From the NCBI GenBank assembly GCA_022828595.1, contig JAKGHH010000005.1:56725655-56789654 (forward strand): a DNA stretch of 64,000 nt. Reading direction: 5' to 3'. Below, one piece after another: positions 11,601-27,241 of this stretch. Source of the stretch: Nelumbo lutea. Taxonomy: Eukaryota; Streptophyta; Magnoliopsida; Proteales; Nelumbonaceae. The notes below the pieces were generated by a model. That model saw nothing but the letters and a program-made list of their open reading frames with translations, did not search any database and was not told the DNA's origin. Numbering within the stretch: position 1 is the stretch's first letter; each line of letters starts with the position of its first letter. The translations under genes were made by a program, and so were the position numbers.

Positions 11601-13086
11601 TAAAAAAATAAAAGGATAAAATTACAGATATTCACCCGGCACGGCTGCATAGGTGTTGTAACAGTCACCCCTGACTTTTTTTTCTTTTTGACAAACATAC
11701 TTTTAAAGCTTTTAGAAGGTTGGAAGAATTAAAATTTTAGAAATATTGTGAGACAAAGAATTTGTTGAAATAAAGTTGAAAGAAATACGTGAGAATTAAA
11801 ATTTTATAAAAACTGAATTGAAAAGGCAAATGGTCTCAAAATTCGGGGTAGATTGGAAATTTAGAAATGCTTAAAGCAACACTCTATCTACGAAGGTACT
11901 GAGAAAATGCCAAGGTGCTGGGAAGAGAAATCATCTATTCCACTTGGAGTAATAATGGGCTAAAACTATTAGGTTATGGTCTTTGATGCAATGATATGGC
12001 CTCGCTTTATTCAATCCTCACAAAATTGTCCTCAGTCATCGTCAATTATGCATCAAGAACATTTTGATAATTTTATCTTTTTATTCATAGGAAAATGTTC
12101 CTAACATACGGTAAAAAGACCATAAAAAGGGTTGTAAAAACGGTGTAAATACCAATTGTGAGTACCAAATTCAAATTCCTTTAGATAAAATAGGATCTCC
12201 TGCTTATAAGAACTATGTCCGCGTAATATCTCAACCTTCTACATAATATTATACATGCTTGAATATAGTGTATGGTAGATAGAGTTGACGTGGGCAGGAG
12301 ATCCGGAGTCCTTTTAACCCGGCCTTATTCGGTTATTCCACAGAGTAGATATTTTTGAACAAGTGCTGGCATCCAAAAGCTCAAGAGAGTAGTCTTTGTG
12401 CAAAACAAAATTTGTGGGGTTGGGCACCACCACCGGGTAAAGGGTGGCTGGTTTTAAAATGGTACGGGGTGACTGTTTGTAATTTACAATATTTAGTTTG
12501 GGAAAGACTATCGGTAAAGGTACCGGAAAAACTTGCAACTATTCAACCGTACGTTATCATGAGAGTGGTAACCAAAATTCATGAGGGGAGGGTTCGGTTG
12601 GTCCTCCGGTATCATACGTCACCGGCCGATCGAGATAGAGCAAGAATTAGTGGATCGAGTTACAGGTTCCAAGAAGAAAGTTTTCCGGACTAAGTATACT
12701 TCTGTTCTTAAGACATAAACATGATTCTCATTAGATCAGAGAGAGAGAGAGAGGGGGGGGAAGGGATTTTACCTATCAACGTCTGCAGGACAGCCGGGAG
12801 AGAAATCTGAACAATCAGGGCCTTCATAACAGGTGTGGCACAAGCAAACAGGTTTTCCTTGAGAAACCAAGCCGTCTAAGTAGGCCCTGCCATGGCCAGA
12901 ACAAGAAAGAGAAGCGATGGCTTCGGCTTCTCTTGCCGCTTCTCTGCTCCAAGTAAGCCTTGGCTCTCGAGGACGAAGAAGGAAACTGAGGAACAAAATA
13001 TTAAAAAAGATTGAAGAAGACAAGCACAGCGTATACTTCCAGCCAAGTTTAGCCATGAATTGACTTAAGAATTAGAGAGAGCCTTG

Positions 13087-13093
13087 TTATATA
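13087..13093 (-). promoter_or_regulatory. Probable TATA box of the TAR-like gene
   Basis: TATATAAC read on the - strand, about 31-37 bp before the ATG at 13056. A start site about 30 bp downstream would give a leader of only a few bases, so either the leader is very short or another start is used. Confidence 0.4.
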
Positions 13094-13787
13094 CAATCAA
13101 TCATGTAATGGTATACTTCCTACTCCACATATTTATTCGCATGTGGACATTGTAACAACCAGCAGTACAGTCTCACCATTGGATGGGACACCAAGGATGC
13201 TGACATGCGCATACCTCATTAAATGACATAATTGATTAATAAATTAAGGGCAAATTTTTTAAACTATTTAACCTCTACTTTTTAGTTAATTTACAAACTA
13301 TACACTTAAATGTCTTAAACCACGCCTACTGACAATTGACTAGCTCTATTTTTGTCGTTAGCATTGTCTTAAACACACTTTAATGCTTCATCAAAGTGTC
13401 TATACATGTAACACCATGTAATGTATAAAATTTTTTAAATCTCGATATTACCCTTAGTCCCTGTGACGGCAACCATGTTTTGAGGAGACAAAAAGCTTTG
13501 TCTCTGGTTTTAGCTAGGACCGAGCCAGCAAAAGGCACCGTCCATTTATAGAGGGAAACCCTAGAAGTTAGGTTTTTAGCTGACTTAATGGCTAGAGTAG
13601 CTAATCTCTCAGTTTTTTTTTTTTTTTTTTTTTTTGCTACTTTTGTTGCAGGCTAGACAAGCCTAAAGACAAGAAGGATACCCGCCTCTTTCCTACCTAC
13701 AAGGAGAAAATGATGCATATTATGTCTCTATCTCTGTCGTGCATACTGCAAAGGAGGAGACTGAAGAAAAAGCCTAGGAGACCACTT
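13094..13787. other. Upstream region of the TAR-like gene; poly-T tract; no gene seen
   Basis: AT-rich intergenic sequence with a T run at about 13613-13635. It separates the TAR-like gene from the broken GGPPS copy on the other strand. No recognisable coding or RNA feature. Confidence 0.5.
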
Positions 13788-16311
<2,524 letters not shown>

Positions 16312-16661
16312 TGTAGAGAGACTAGACCGAATGGGCCCTAGTGATTTATTTTTATATGGTATGGTTCTCTTATATTGTTTAGCTGTTATTGGGCCTAATT
16401 CTGGTGGGCTTGTTAATCCATTTTTTTATTTCTTTTAACAAAGTGATGAGTTGGCCGCCCACTTAAGGCCAGATCTATAATTAGTCTTGATTAAACATGT
16501 TTAATAAAAGATTAGAGAGCTAGGAGAGAGGGATTGAACTAACTCCTCCTCCCTTTCTTCTCCATCTTCTTCTTCTTCTCTCTTCTATTTTCTTCTCTTT
16601 TCTCTTTTCTTTTCTTGCTAAAAGTTGAGTATTATTTACAAATTTATTGATCTGAATCACA
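16312..16661 (+). repeat. 5' LTR of the copia element
   Basis: It shares GGGCCCTAGTGATTTATTTT, TCTCTTATATTGTTTAG, GGGCCTAATTCTG and the end ...AATCACATCT with the 3' copy. The start at TGTAGAGAGAC is set by comparison with the related LTR at 63.84 kb; the 3' copy is recognisable only from TGGGCCC. A C/T-rich tract sits near the end (16540-16615). Confidence 0.75.
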
Positions 16662-16664
16662 TCT

Positions 16665-16676
16665 TAGTATCAGAGC
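16665..16676 (+). other. Primer binding site (initiator tRNA-Met type)
   Basis: TAGTATCAGAGC, one base off the canonical TGGTATCAGAGC, just after the 5' LTR. Confidence 0.8.
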
Positions 16677-17133
16677 ACATCTTGTTTTCTTCCTCCTTTT
16701 CTTTTCCTTTTTTTCAATACACCCTTTGATTAGAAGAGTGTATGGAGATATGAGTTGCTAACTATTTAGAGAACTTTAGTGCCTAGTTGATAGAGGGTTT
16801 GGAGAGATAGAATTTGGATATAAATTGCCAAGAAAGTGAGATTGTTGATTTTTTTCCCAAACCCCTAGCCGACTAGAGAGTTTGCAGTTATAGGGTAAGA
16901 AGATTGTTTGGGTGTGGTGCTTAGTGCTTGGGGAGTTCCTTTTTATCTTCAGAAGAGGGTGATTGAAGTTGGAAATAGTTTAAGAAGCTCTGGTAGGAGA
17001 GATTGACTCTTCTTCGTGTTCTCCCATGGACTAGGTATAGTGAAACCCTAATTTTGGGACATATAAGTACTAGACTGACCTCAATTAGGTCCATGTGGAC
17101 TAAAATTCTTGTTTTTGGATTTTTGTTTGGTCA

Positions 17134-18120
17134 ATGGAGCAATCTAGAAGTAATTTGAAGCATATTCCAATGTCTAGGATTGGTCCAATAGATTCATTTT
17201 CTATTCAAGTAACCACAATTAAACTGGATGGAACAAATAACTTGGCTTGGGCATAATCTATAAGGATTTATATTTGTAGTAGAGGTAAAATAGGGTATCT
17301 CATAGGCAATAAGAAGAAATTGGAAGAAACTAATCCTTCACATGAAAAATGGATACATGAGAATTATATAGTAATTGGGTGGTTAGTCAACTCTGTGCAG
17401 TCTCACATAAATTAGCATTACCTCTGGATGACTCCACCCAAGGACATTTAGGATGGTGTTATAGAGACATTCTCAGAAATTGAATGCTTTAAGAGCTTAT
17501 AAGTTAAAGAATCATGTGAACAATTTAAGACAGGGGGAGAAGAGTGTAGTTGTTTACTACTCTATGTTGAAATCATTGTGCTAGGAAATTGATGTAATGA
17601 AGATAGTTGTATGGGGGAGAACCAAGGATGTAGAGACATTTAGGAAGCTGGTAGAAAGAAATAGGGTGTTTGAGTTTCTTACAGGACTCAACCCTGAATT
17701 TGATGTTACAAGATAGAACATTCTGGCTAGAGATGAAGTAACTCTTTCTCAAGCATAATCTATGGTGAGCATTGAAGAAAGTAGGCAGCAAGTACAGTTA
17801 CAAGGACCACCTCCAAAATATTATGCACGTGCTAGAATAAAACCAAAGGAGCTAACAAAAACGAAAGAGGTAATATGTGAATATTGCAAAAAGTCGAAAC
17901 ATACCAAGGACACCTGTTGGAAGTTACATCTAGATCTTCTTCAAGAGGTTTTGGAGCAATAACAATTCTAATAAGGATGGTCAAATTGGTGGTCAAATTA
18001 GGAAGCCTAAGAATGCAAATATTGCTACGGTACCTGAAGGTAAGAATAGGAAAATTGAGGAGAAGTCTTCTTTGGAGCATCTAGCAGTAGTGAAGGCAAA
18101 ATTTGAGAGGTATAGGAGCT
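17134..18120 (+). pseudogene. copia gag remnant
   Basis: It begins at an ATG (MEQSRSNLKHIPMS...), with the gag-like IQVTTIKLDGTNNLAWA segment, followed by repeated stops. A zinc knuckle, CEYCKKSKHTKDTC (C-x2-C-x4-H-x4-C), is readable at about 17877-17920. It is non-functional. Confidence 0.8.
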
Positions 18121-18239
18121 AATTAATCACCTGAAGACTAGTATTGCAACATCCAACTCCTCAAGCAACACCATTTCATCTGCATTTTCTCACTCAGGTG
18201 TTCGTTGCTTCTACAAACCATGCTACTATATCGAGTAAT

Positions 18240-21200
18240 CGTAAAATCCCCTTGGACTATTGATTCTAGTGCATCAAACTATATGACCAACATGTCTAAT
18301 CTTTTTTTGTTAATATCAGCTCCTTTCTAACCAAGAAGAAACATCCCTTGCTAATAGGTCTCTTGCTACCATCTCTAACAAGAGGGATATCAAAGCCTTT
18401 GACTCCCTTATTTTATCCTATGTTGTTTATGTTCTCAAACTCAACACCAATATTTTATCTGTTATTTTGAATAAATCCATGAATTATAGTATAATATTAT
18501 TTCCTATTCACTGTGTTTTTTAGGACATGAAATCTCAAAGGACGATTGGGAGTGGTCATGAGGTGAATGGAATATACTTGTTGGATACACCTGATAAATA
18601 AATGTCTTGGACCACTTAGTAGAGTAGTTTTGGAATTTGTTTCATCGGAGTCTATTAATAGAGTCATGTTATATCATTTACGTTTTGATCATTTGCCTTT
18701 TTTTTGCATTAAGTCATTTGTTTATGAAAATGTTTAAAGGAATATCTCTATTAAGTCTTTATTATGAGTTATATGAACTTGCAAAACGTTATAGATATTA
18801 TTATTCAATGAGTAATAAAATATCAATTTCTCCTTTTTATTTTGTGCGTTCTAATGTGTGGGGGCAATACCATTTATCTTCTATGGGGGGTTATAAGTAT
18901 TTTTATCCTTTCCATTGATGATTTATCTCGCTATATTTGGACTTACCTTATGAGATCTCGGGGTGAAGTACCAACTATTGGGCAGAACTTTCATGAACTT
19001 ATTTTTACTCAATTTAACACTCAAATCAAAATATTCCGATTTGATAATGCTAAGGAATATTTTGAGAAGAACTTTTCATCCTACTTTGATGCCTTTGGGG
19101 TCATTCACTAGAGTTCTTGTTCCTACACTCCACAACAAAATGGAGTGGCAGAAAGGAAGAACCGACATGTAGTTGAGGAGGCAAGAAGTCTCCTCTTTGC
19201 ATCTCATGTTCCTATTAAGTTTTGTTCTTATAGCTACATATTTGATAAACTGTATATTGTCTTGGGTTTGGGGTTTTAAAACCCTATTTAACATTTTCTT
19301 TCATGATGATGAGCTCTTTTCTCTTCCCCTTCAAATTTTTGGGTGCACTTACTTTGTCCATGTTCACAATCACCAAAGATAAATTTGAGCCTAAAGCATG
19401 AAAGTGTGCTTTCTTAAGGTATGCCTCCACACAGAAGGAATATTACTGTTTTGATCCAATCAGTGGCACCCGTTTTGTATTTAGGGATGTTACATTTACA
19501 TAGTCTATTCTTTTCTTTGGCACCTATCCTGAGGAGAAGCATTCAAAAGAATTGTTTGCTATGTCCCCAACTGTTCCTCTTTCAGTTCCTCTTGTGTCCT
19601 CTGTTAAGTCGTCTATTTCTATTGGGTCTCCTTTCGTTGAGTCTCTTTCACATGTTTCAGTTCCCCCTCCTCATCCGGTTCATCCTCCAACATTTACTTC
19701 TCATCCTATTCTCCAAGGGTTGTACCAAGGACAATGATTAAGGTGTGAGTAAGTTGTTTCCCCTCCTTCAAATGAGCATCTTATACCTCCCATTACTACT
19801 GAGGTAATAGATTAACCTCTTCTACCCCTCCTAATACATTCCCAAACCTTGATCTTCTTATTGCCCTTCGCAAAGGCAAAATGAAGTATATAACGCATTG
19901 CATCTCCAAACATCTGTCCTACAACCTTCTTTCCCGAACGTATTATTCATTTTTTGCCTCTGTTTCTATACATACTATCCCTAGGTTTGTCTCAAAAGAT
20001 TTATCTAGACCTAAATGGAGGAATGCTATGCGGATTGAACTAAATGTTTTGCATAAGAACCACATCTTGGGATATTGTGGACTTGCTTCAGCGGAATGAA
20101 CTAGTTTGTTGTAAATGGGTGTTCACTATCAAATATCATTCGATAGTACTATTGAGAGGTTCAAGGCTCAATGGGTTAGTAAATGTTATACTCAAATGTA
20201 TAGTGTTGATTACCTAGAAATCATTGCCCCTACATAAAAAATGACTTTAGTTTGAGTTTTGTTATCTCTTATTGCTACTTTTGATTGGCCTCTTTATCAA
20301 TTTGATGTTAAAAATGTCTTCTTGAATGAAGATTTACATGAGTGTCTTTACCTCTAGGGGTGTATGGAAAGGGAATGCAAGGGAATGTGTGTAAATTGAG
20401 AAAATCCTCTTTATGGCCTCAAATAGTCTCTTGGAGCATGGTTTGAGAGATTCCGAGCTGCTTTTGGTGCCTTCAATTTTACATAGACTTAGTCTAATCA
20501 TACTTTATTTATTAAGAGAAGAAACTCCCTGGTTACCTATCTAATTGTTTATATTGATGACATTGTGGTTTCTAGTGATGATACTCAGGAAGTAAATAAT
20601 CTCAAAAGACTTCTTAATATTGAATTTGAGATCAAATACTTAGGTGACCTCAGACATTTCCTGGGAATTGAGGTTGTTTGATCTAAGGATGATATTTTCA
20701 TATCTCAATGCAAGTATGTCCTGGGTTTACTTGCAGTAACTGGCAAACTTGGTTCTAAACCAGCTTCCACTCATATTGACTTAAACCATAAGCTCCTAAT
20801 TATTAATGGTAAACTATTGATTGATATGGGAGTATTTTAGAGACTGTTTGGAAAGTTGTTATATTTCTGCATGACTCTGCCAGATATTTCCTATATAATA
20901 AGTAGCATTAGTCAATTCATGCATTTTCTCAGAGATACACATTTGTAGTTGTAGAGAGGGTTTTGTGTTACCTTTCAGGTAACCAGGTAACACATGAAAT
21001 TAAAAGCATACACTGATGCTAATTGGGTTGGATGTATTGATGATAAGATATCTACATTGGGATATTGTGCTATAGTAGTAGAGAACATTATTTCATGGAG
21101 GAGTAAAAAGTAGTGTATGGTAGTTGGATCCTTAACTGAGTTAGAGTACATGGCAATGGCACATGGAGTTTCAGAACTATTGTGGCTTAGGTTACTTTTA

Positions 21201-21450
21201 GAAGAATTGTGTATTGATTGTGAGAAGCCAATGTGATAACTAGGTAGTTATTAACATTGCACATAATTCGGTCCAGCATGATGGAATTAAGCACATAGAG
21301 GTTGACAAACATTCTATAGAGGAGATAATTGCTTTAGGGGAGGTCTATTTGCCATTTGTTGCTTCCGAAGAATAGTTGGTTTATGTTTTGAGAAAATGTA
21401 TTCCAAAAGGGAAGCTGATACATTATATAAGCAAATTGGGCATGATTGAT
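18240..21450 (+). pseudogene. copia pol remnant (integrase, reverse transcriptase, RNase H)
   Basis: The integrase core is readable at about 18850-19220 in shifted frames (DDLSRYIWTYL, FRFDNAKEYFEKNF, YTPQQNGVAERKNRHVVEEA). Reverse transcriptase remnants run from about 19990 (SRPKWRNAM) through LYIDDIVVSSDD at about 20550 to FLGIEV at about 20660. RNase H is at about 21005-21235 (AYTDANWVGCIDDK, then LTELEYMAMAHGVSELLWL). The end reads SKLGMIDIYA, typical of copia pol, just before the 3' LTR. Many stops are present. Confidence 0.85.
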
Positions 21451-21464
21451 ATCTATGCTTAGCT

Positions 21465-21795
21465 TGGGCCCTAGTGATTTATTTTTATTTAGTATTGTTC
21501 TCTTATATTGTTTAGATGCTAATGGGCCTAATTCTGATGGGCTTGTTAATTCTTTTTTTTTTATTTTTTTTAAGTGATGAATTGGCCACCCACTTAAGGG
21601 CAGATATGTAATTAGTCTTCATTAAACAAGTTTAATAAAAGATTAGAGAGCTAGGAGATAGGGATTGAACTAACTCCTCCTCCCTTTCTTCTCCATTTTC
21701 TTCTTCTTCTTCTCTCTACTATTTTCTTCTCTTTTCTCGTTCCTTTTCTTGCTAAAAGTTGAGAATTATTTATAAATTTGTTGATCTAAATCACA
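21465..21795 (+). repeat. 3' LTR of the copia element
   Basis: A direct repeat of the 5' LTR from GGGCCCTAGTG onward, ending at AAATCACATCTAATGGG. The bases before GGGCCC differ from the 5' copy, so the first about 20 bp are uncertain. Confidence 0.75.
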
Positions 21796-22102
21796 TCTAA
21801 TGGGATATTATCTAAAGCTGACCATGACTTTTCACATTTCTCTTAAATTCATCATGACTTTTCAAAACCTCTAGAGAGCCATTGTCATTGAGTTTTATTG
21901 TCCAAAACTCACCTTCTATTAAGATTTCTATAGATAATCATTAGTGACCATTAAGGTTGTGTTTGGGTGCGATAAATACAAAAGTACACCAATGTAAAAG
22001 GAAAAGGACCAAACATGTCAGCCAAAAGATGAACTGGTCAATGTTTGGTTTTACATTGTTGTGTGTTTGGAATCAATGTAAATCATGAGAGAGAATAGAA
22101 AA

Positions 22103-22289
22103 TGGGGTGACACAGTCCGAAACAACAATGGAGTCGGAAGAGAAAATAGAGAATGTGGAGAGAGAGAGAGAGAGAGAGAGGAAGAGAGGAAGAGAGGAAG
22201 AGAGAAGGGGGTCGCATGAAGTCTGAAGATAGAATAGAGAATGGAGAGAGAGAGGGGGGTCGCACAGAGTCAGAAACGACAATGGAATC

Positions 22290-22328
<39 letters not shown>

Positions 22329-22440
22329 TGGAAGAGAGAAGGGGGCCGCGCTGAGTCAAAAACGACAACGGAGTCGGAAGAGAGAACATAAAGGGGAGAG
22401 AGAGAGAGAGAGAGAGAGAAGGAGGTCACATGAAGTCGGA
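22103..22440. repeat. Degenerate minisatellite with GA-rich spacers
   Basis: Four to five copies of a core like CAGAGTCGGAAACGACAATGG followed by AGTCGGAAGAGA occur at about 22110, 22210, 22260, 22335 and 22420. They are separated by (GA)n runs of varied length. Long open frames here (poly Arg-Glu / Ser-Leu) are an effect of the repeat, not genes. Confidence 0.75.
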
Positions 22441-22735
22441 AACTATGATGGAAAGAAGCTCGACGTATTTATTATAGATAATTATGTAAAACTTATAAGT
22501 AATAAATCCGGTATTTTATCTTTATATGTATAAGTTAAAAAAGTGGTTTTTTAATTTTATTAGTTTTCTTTATTATAAAGACATTGAAACATATTAGAAT
22601 TGAATCAGAAATATGATGGGATTCCAAATCAAAACCCCTGAATCTGATCGGGTTTTGTATTCGGATTATTGATGTTTCTGATAAACAGAATTGGATTTAG
22701 TTGTAATTGCATACAATCTGAATCCACCCCAATAG

Positions 22736-23459
22736 TAGGGGTGATAATGGGCTGGGCCAAGTGTGATAAGGGCTATATCCTAGACCTGGGCCCGGCTCTG
22801 CCCTAGTTCCGGGATTGAAAGAGTAAGCCCAGCCTCAGGACTAGGGGTCTGATTTTGGGCCTATAACTTTTACCATAAGTACATTAATATATATAATATT
22901 ATATAAAGGCCCTGTTCACTTTTCGGTAAGTTACTTATCCGAGTAAATGCAGTTATCTGGGTAAGTTTTTCCTACGAAATACTTATACAGGTAAATGCAT
23001 TTATTCATGTTCTTGTATTTCTCATGTGCATAAGGCAATGACTATTTTAACCATAATAATCTATTATTAAAAGGGACATTTTTGTCCCATTCAAGTGTTG
23101 GCAACTTTCCCCCTAGGTGGGAAAATTATTTATCCACCTAAGATATGGGTATCAGGAAAATAAACTTTCCCTGGTCCCAGTCCCTACATAAATCTGAAAA
23201 AAAAAATAATAAATATACGGTTCTTGGTCAATGAAAACCAAAATCCCATTGACCAGCTTTCCCTCCTTTCAAAATCTAAAAAAAGAACACCCCCAAAATA
23301 TAAATTATATATCATATTATAATATTTGTATACAATATATAAATATTATAGCCTAGGTTTTGGGCCCAAGACCAGCCCAGAAATTTGTAAACCTGACTCA
23401 GTACAAAGCTTAGGCCCAAACTCATAATTTTCATGCCAGTCCGAAAATGATGACCCCTA
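22736..23459. mobile_element. hAT-type MITE, 724 bp, degenerate 8-bp TSD
   Basis: The ends TAGGGGTGATAATGGGCTGG and (reversed) TAGGGGTCATCATTTTCGG, with GGGCC-rich subterminal motifs, fit the hAT ends seen in many plants. The flanks CCCAATAG (22728-22735) and CCTAGTAG (23460-23467) match at six of eight positions. Confidence 0.7.
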
Positions 23460-26394
23460 CCTAGTAGCCCTACTAATAATGCATCTTGAACCGAAATTAA
23501 TTTCCATATACTATGTGAAACCCACTTGACCTAAAAGGGTTTAGATCTGAAATGACAAAATGCTCCAAATAAATGATGTATTATCATAGTACTACTATCA
23601 TACACAAGCAAAAAAAATTGTATTCATAGTATCACGGATCTTTATCTATAAATTACGATAAATTGGATATCCCATTTCACAGGGGCTTAACAATTAGTCC
23701 CAATCACAAATTCGGATATTGCACAGGTGCTTAACAAATTCGGATTCAATCCTCACACCTAATTGCAATTGTTTATTGATAATATCTCCGTATTTATATG
23801 TTTTTATTCATAGAGAGATATTTTCAATAGACAGCTGCAAGTGGTTATGAGAATGATGTGAGTACTATTTTGTAAAAGACTAAATTCAATCTTCTCAATA
23901 ACCATTGCAGTAATGCTTTGAGTACATCTTTTTTGTCCTTTTATGATGAGATGTTTTGATATATAGCTGCAATGGTTGTTGGGACCAGTTGTTGGAATCC
24001 TCTATTGGGATCAAGTCAGGATTCCTTCTTCATTGTAAAATACAAATGCACATGCCTTGCCAGCTTCATAATGAACAATAATGGGGTAGGAATCATATTC
24101 CCCATCCTTGACCCCATTCCCATCAAGGATAAAAATGACCCTCCATCCTTGATCTCCGATTGAGGAAAGTTCTTGATCAGAGATCAAATTCTCAAAAATT
24201 TTAAATTAAAATTATTTAAAAATAGATTTACTTAAAATAAGAGAAAAATTTTAAAATATAAAATATAAAATAATATTATATATGTATGAGTTAATATATA
24301 TATATATATATATATATAAGGGCGGGGTGGGGATTCACTCCCCATCCCTGCCCCTGTCCCTACAAGGAAATCATCATCCCTGACCAATGTATCTATCAAT
24401 ATTGCTGCAATTGTTATCCTCATAATTGGCTTAGAATCTCTCCAAACCCAAGTTGTTGGGATACAAAAATAAGGTAATAAGGCTATGTTTGGATGAATTT
24501 GGTGCAAGGCAATCAATCAATGCTCTATTGACCTAAATAATCGAGCCACAAAGAATTGTAGAAAGCATTTGATTAGGACGCCAATATTAACTTTCACTTC
24601 CCGTTCTCCCAAATACAAATACAATCAAAGGGAATTATAAATTAATAGTAGAACTAATAAATACAATGTAATTAAAAATACATTGTAGTAGAACTAATAA
24701 ATACATATATATTGTTACAAAATTATGCTGCGTGGACACTTGAGCATTCAATAAAAGGATTAAGGCAATTTTTAGACTTTAATATCAATAAAAATAATAT
24801 ATTTAATAAAATTTTAAAAATAAATTAATTTTTTTAAAATAATATAAAAAAGGGCAAAATTACTGTCATCATCTTATTGATTCATCAGAGTGGCCCGCCA
24901 CCACCTTCTACACGTCTCCGACTGTCGTCTCTGCCTCTGGTTGTCGTCTCTGACAGCCACCTCCGACTATTGTCTCCGACGATCGAGAAAGCGTCACTGA
25001 TAGTCGGACACCGGCATCGAGAAAGCATCTCAGACCAGTTTAAAATCCGACTTGTCATCTCATCGGTTGGCTACTGTTGCTCATCTTCCTCCTCCTCTAT
25101 CTTCATGCGAACGGTCTTTTTTGGAGCCTTCACGATCTTTTCCACCTCTTTCGTATTTCAAATTCCAGGAATTCTCTGATTTTAAACTCGTAGCATTATC
25201 AACTGATATCTTTTCTTCATTCTTTCCTCTAACGGACGAGAATTGACTATGACGAATGGTAGTTACATTTGCAATATGGTTGAGCAAATGCTTCTGTTTT
25301 CCAGAAGAAAAACAATTGCAATATGAGACCCAGTTGAAGAATCAAAAAGCCCAACACAAATTTATAGAAAGGCAGAAGATTCGATTCAGACAATACTGGA
25401 ATGAGAACTGAAAATGAAGATAAAGATGTAGCCTTTGTCCTTTGAAGGCAAGATGAAAATCAACACAAGCTGGCCATGTGAACTGCTTGTCATTCCTCTT
25501 GTCCTGATTCCCTCTGCTCTTCTTCTCCCTCCAAAGTCTTTGTCCATCACCACTGCCAAAAACTCTTGCATGTCAACCAAGAAAGCGACCTTTTGCAACT
25601 AAGCCTACTAGGTTCCAATCTCCCCTCTCTGCCAACAAGATACATGTTCTCGTGCTCCCTGTTCGTCAACAAAACTGGAAAGAATGATTAGCCGCTCCAA
25701 GCTTCGATAAGCTTATCTCTCCAAACCCATCGTTCGTCCATTCCGTCATTCTCGATAAGATCGCCTCAAGAATGAGGAGTGGCTTTCTCAGCAAGCTTCT
25801 TCCTTCTCTGAGTCTCATGTGACTCCCCACTCCCCCCTCTCTCGTTTGTGCTCTTTTTCTCTTTAGGTTTCGTTCTGTTATCATCGGAACTCTAAGAGAT
25901 GCACAGGGTTTATAAAGGCTTTCACTATTCTTTCTCTCCTTATTGATGTCATTCTAACCTTTCTTGTTTTCCTTTTTCGTTGCAGCATGATTGATGATAA
26001 AGATGGCTTTCCTCTCTTTCTCGGGTTTCTACCAATCTGCAATCATGTTGCTTTCGAACAAATAAGGTTTTTTCTTCAATGGGTGAGCAAGGAGTAGAGA
26101 AGACTTCAATGGGCAAGGAAGGAGTAGAGAAGAAATAAAAACCTACTGGTTTGAATAATAATTTCTTATTTTTTGTTGAACAGTTTCTTATTTTTTCTTA
26201 TTTTCCAATGATTGATTGCAGATTTTCACTCCGATAAACAACTCTCTGAGAGGATTTTGCTTTACTGTGCTTTATTTCTCCTAAAATTTCTCATCAAGAG
26301 CTTCTCATCTTTTGTATTCAAGGTTCAATCATGAAGGTTTAGGGTGTAGGGCAATCAAGCATGGAGGTCCGACCAAGCATGTAAAGAGAGAGAG
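23460..26394. other. Intergenic, no gene recognised
   Basis: AT-rich to about 24870, with a TA microsatellite at about 24296-24317. Then comes a more GC-balanced part (24880-26330) with short open frames, Ser- and Arg-rich, that match nothing I recognise and have no supporting start or splice context. A single Tourist-like end (TAAGGCTATGTTTGG at 24479-24493) was seen without a partner. Confidence 0.4.
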
Positions 26395-26580
26395 GGCCGG
26401 AACTTGCCGCTGCTAATTCGTCGGATGAGTTGTAGTGGCAAGAGAAGAAGGAGAAGAAAGGGGAGAGATAAAGGGAGGGAGGGAGGGAAGGCCGGCACTC
26501 GCCGCCACTAATTTGTCGTCGGAGTTGCATTGGCGAGAAAGAATAAGAAAAAAAAGGAAAGAAAGAGAGAGAGAGGACTT
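26395..26580. repeat. Two degenerate direct copies of a GGCCGG...GAGTTG unit
   Basis: GGCCGGAACTTGCCGCTGCTAATTCGTCGG and the matching GGCCGGCACTCGCCGCCACTAATTTGTCGT (starting about 26394 and 26489) are each followed by GAGTTG-(T/C)A-TGGC and a purine-rich tract. Copies are about 95 bp apart. Confidence 0.7.
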
Positions 26581-26685
26581 GCATTGGCCCATGTCTTATT
26601 ATTTTAGATCTGAAAATGATTTTCAGACCGAAATTCAAATACACTTCCAAACATCTCTTACTTCTAAAAAGCAACATTTTGAGAC

Positions 26686-26952
26686 TTTTGAGTTTGGTTG
26701 TACTGTAAATTTATTTGTACTTATGCAAAATTATGATAGTGCAAATAATTTGCCTGCAAGTTTTGATTTATTTTTGTTTAAAATTTTACCTTGCTTTATT
26801 TGGTTGCATTAAAAATGAAATAAAATAAGACGTAAAGCAGATTAAAGTAAAACCCAAAACAAGATTAAACAAAAATTTGCATTTATTTTCATTCACACTC
26901 TCACACATTTGTATTAGTGCAAATAAAATTGCACTACAACCAAATACGGCAT
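26686..26952. mobile_element. Second copy of the 259-bp Tourist-type MITE
   Basis: It shares with 10169-10427 the order GTTTGGTTG-A-TGTAAAT, AAAATTATGATAGTGCAAAT, GATTTATTTTTGTTTAAAATTTTA and the right end CTACAACCAAATACGGCA followed by TAA. The left border is blurred. Confidence 0.65.
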
Positions 26953-26959
26953 AATGTTC

Positions 26960-27073
26960 AATTTGGAAGGAGTATAAATACAAATATTTAGAATGCAAAA
27001 TCTTGTATTTTATATTATTTTGTATGTATTTGCATTATACTTATTTGTATTTGTATTCTTTCAAACTAAGCCT
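26960..27073. mobile_element. AT-rich foldback MITE (copy 1 of a local family)
   Basis: GGAGTATAAATACAAATATT ... AATGCAAAATCTTG on the left is inverted to the right part ...GTATTTGCATTATACTTATTTGTATTTGTATTC. Further members are at 28957-29045, 29055-29790 (interrupted), 29800-29915 and 31480-31575. Confidence 0.7.
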
Positions 27074-27241
27074 AAGAAACAATATTCATGGTTGTGGTTT
27101 TTTTTTTTTTTTTTAAGTATCTCTACAAATGTTTTAATGCTGCAATTTGGGTAGGTTAGGGTTGAGAGTTTGTCAAAATTTGAATGGACCTCACATGAAA
27201 CTTGAGCTTGAAGCAGTATAAAATGTTATTTTTGACGAGAC

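Larger units (their letters stand above)
16312..21795 (+). mobile_element. Decayed Ty1/copia LTR retrotransposon
   Basis: Two directly repeated LTRs (about 16312-16661 and 21465-21795) flank a tRNA-iMet-type primer site, gag with a zinc knuckle, integrase, reverse transcriptase and RNase H in the copia order. Every frame has several stops and shifts. The LTRs are visibly diverged from each other, and no clear TSD is left, so the insertion is old. A related LTR is present reversed at 63.5-63.84 kb. Confidence 0.88.

Noticed and set aside
12355..12693. 112-codon open frame (MNKCWHPKAQ...) in TAR intron 1, with an open frame also on the other strand
   Set aside because: I recognise no domain, it lies inside an intron of a convincing gene, and there is no conserved start or splice context. 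It may be part of an old mobile element; a translated database search would decide.
22073..22533. Arg/Glu-rich or Ser/Leu-rich proteins
   Set aside because: These frames are a by-product of (GA)n repeats and have no gene structure.
24877..26812. Several 60-125 codon open frames, some Ser/Arg-rich
   Set aside because: Low complexity, overlap on both strands and no recognised domain. One also runs into a Tourist-type MITE.
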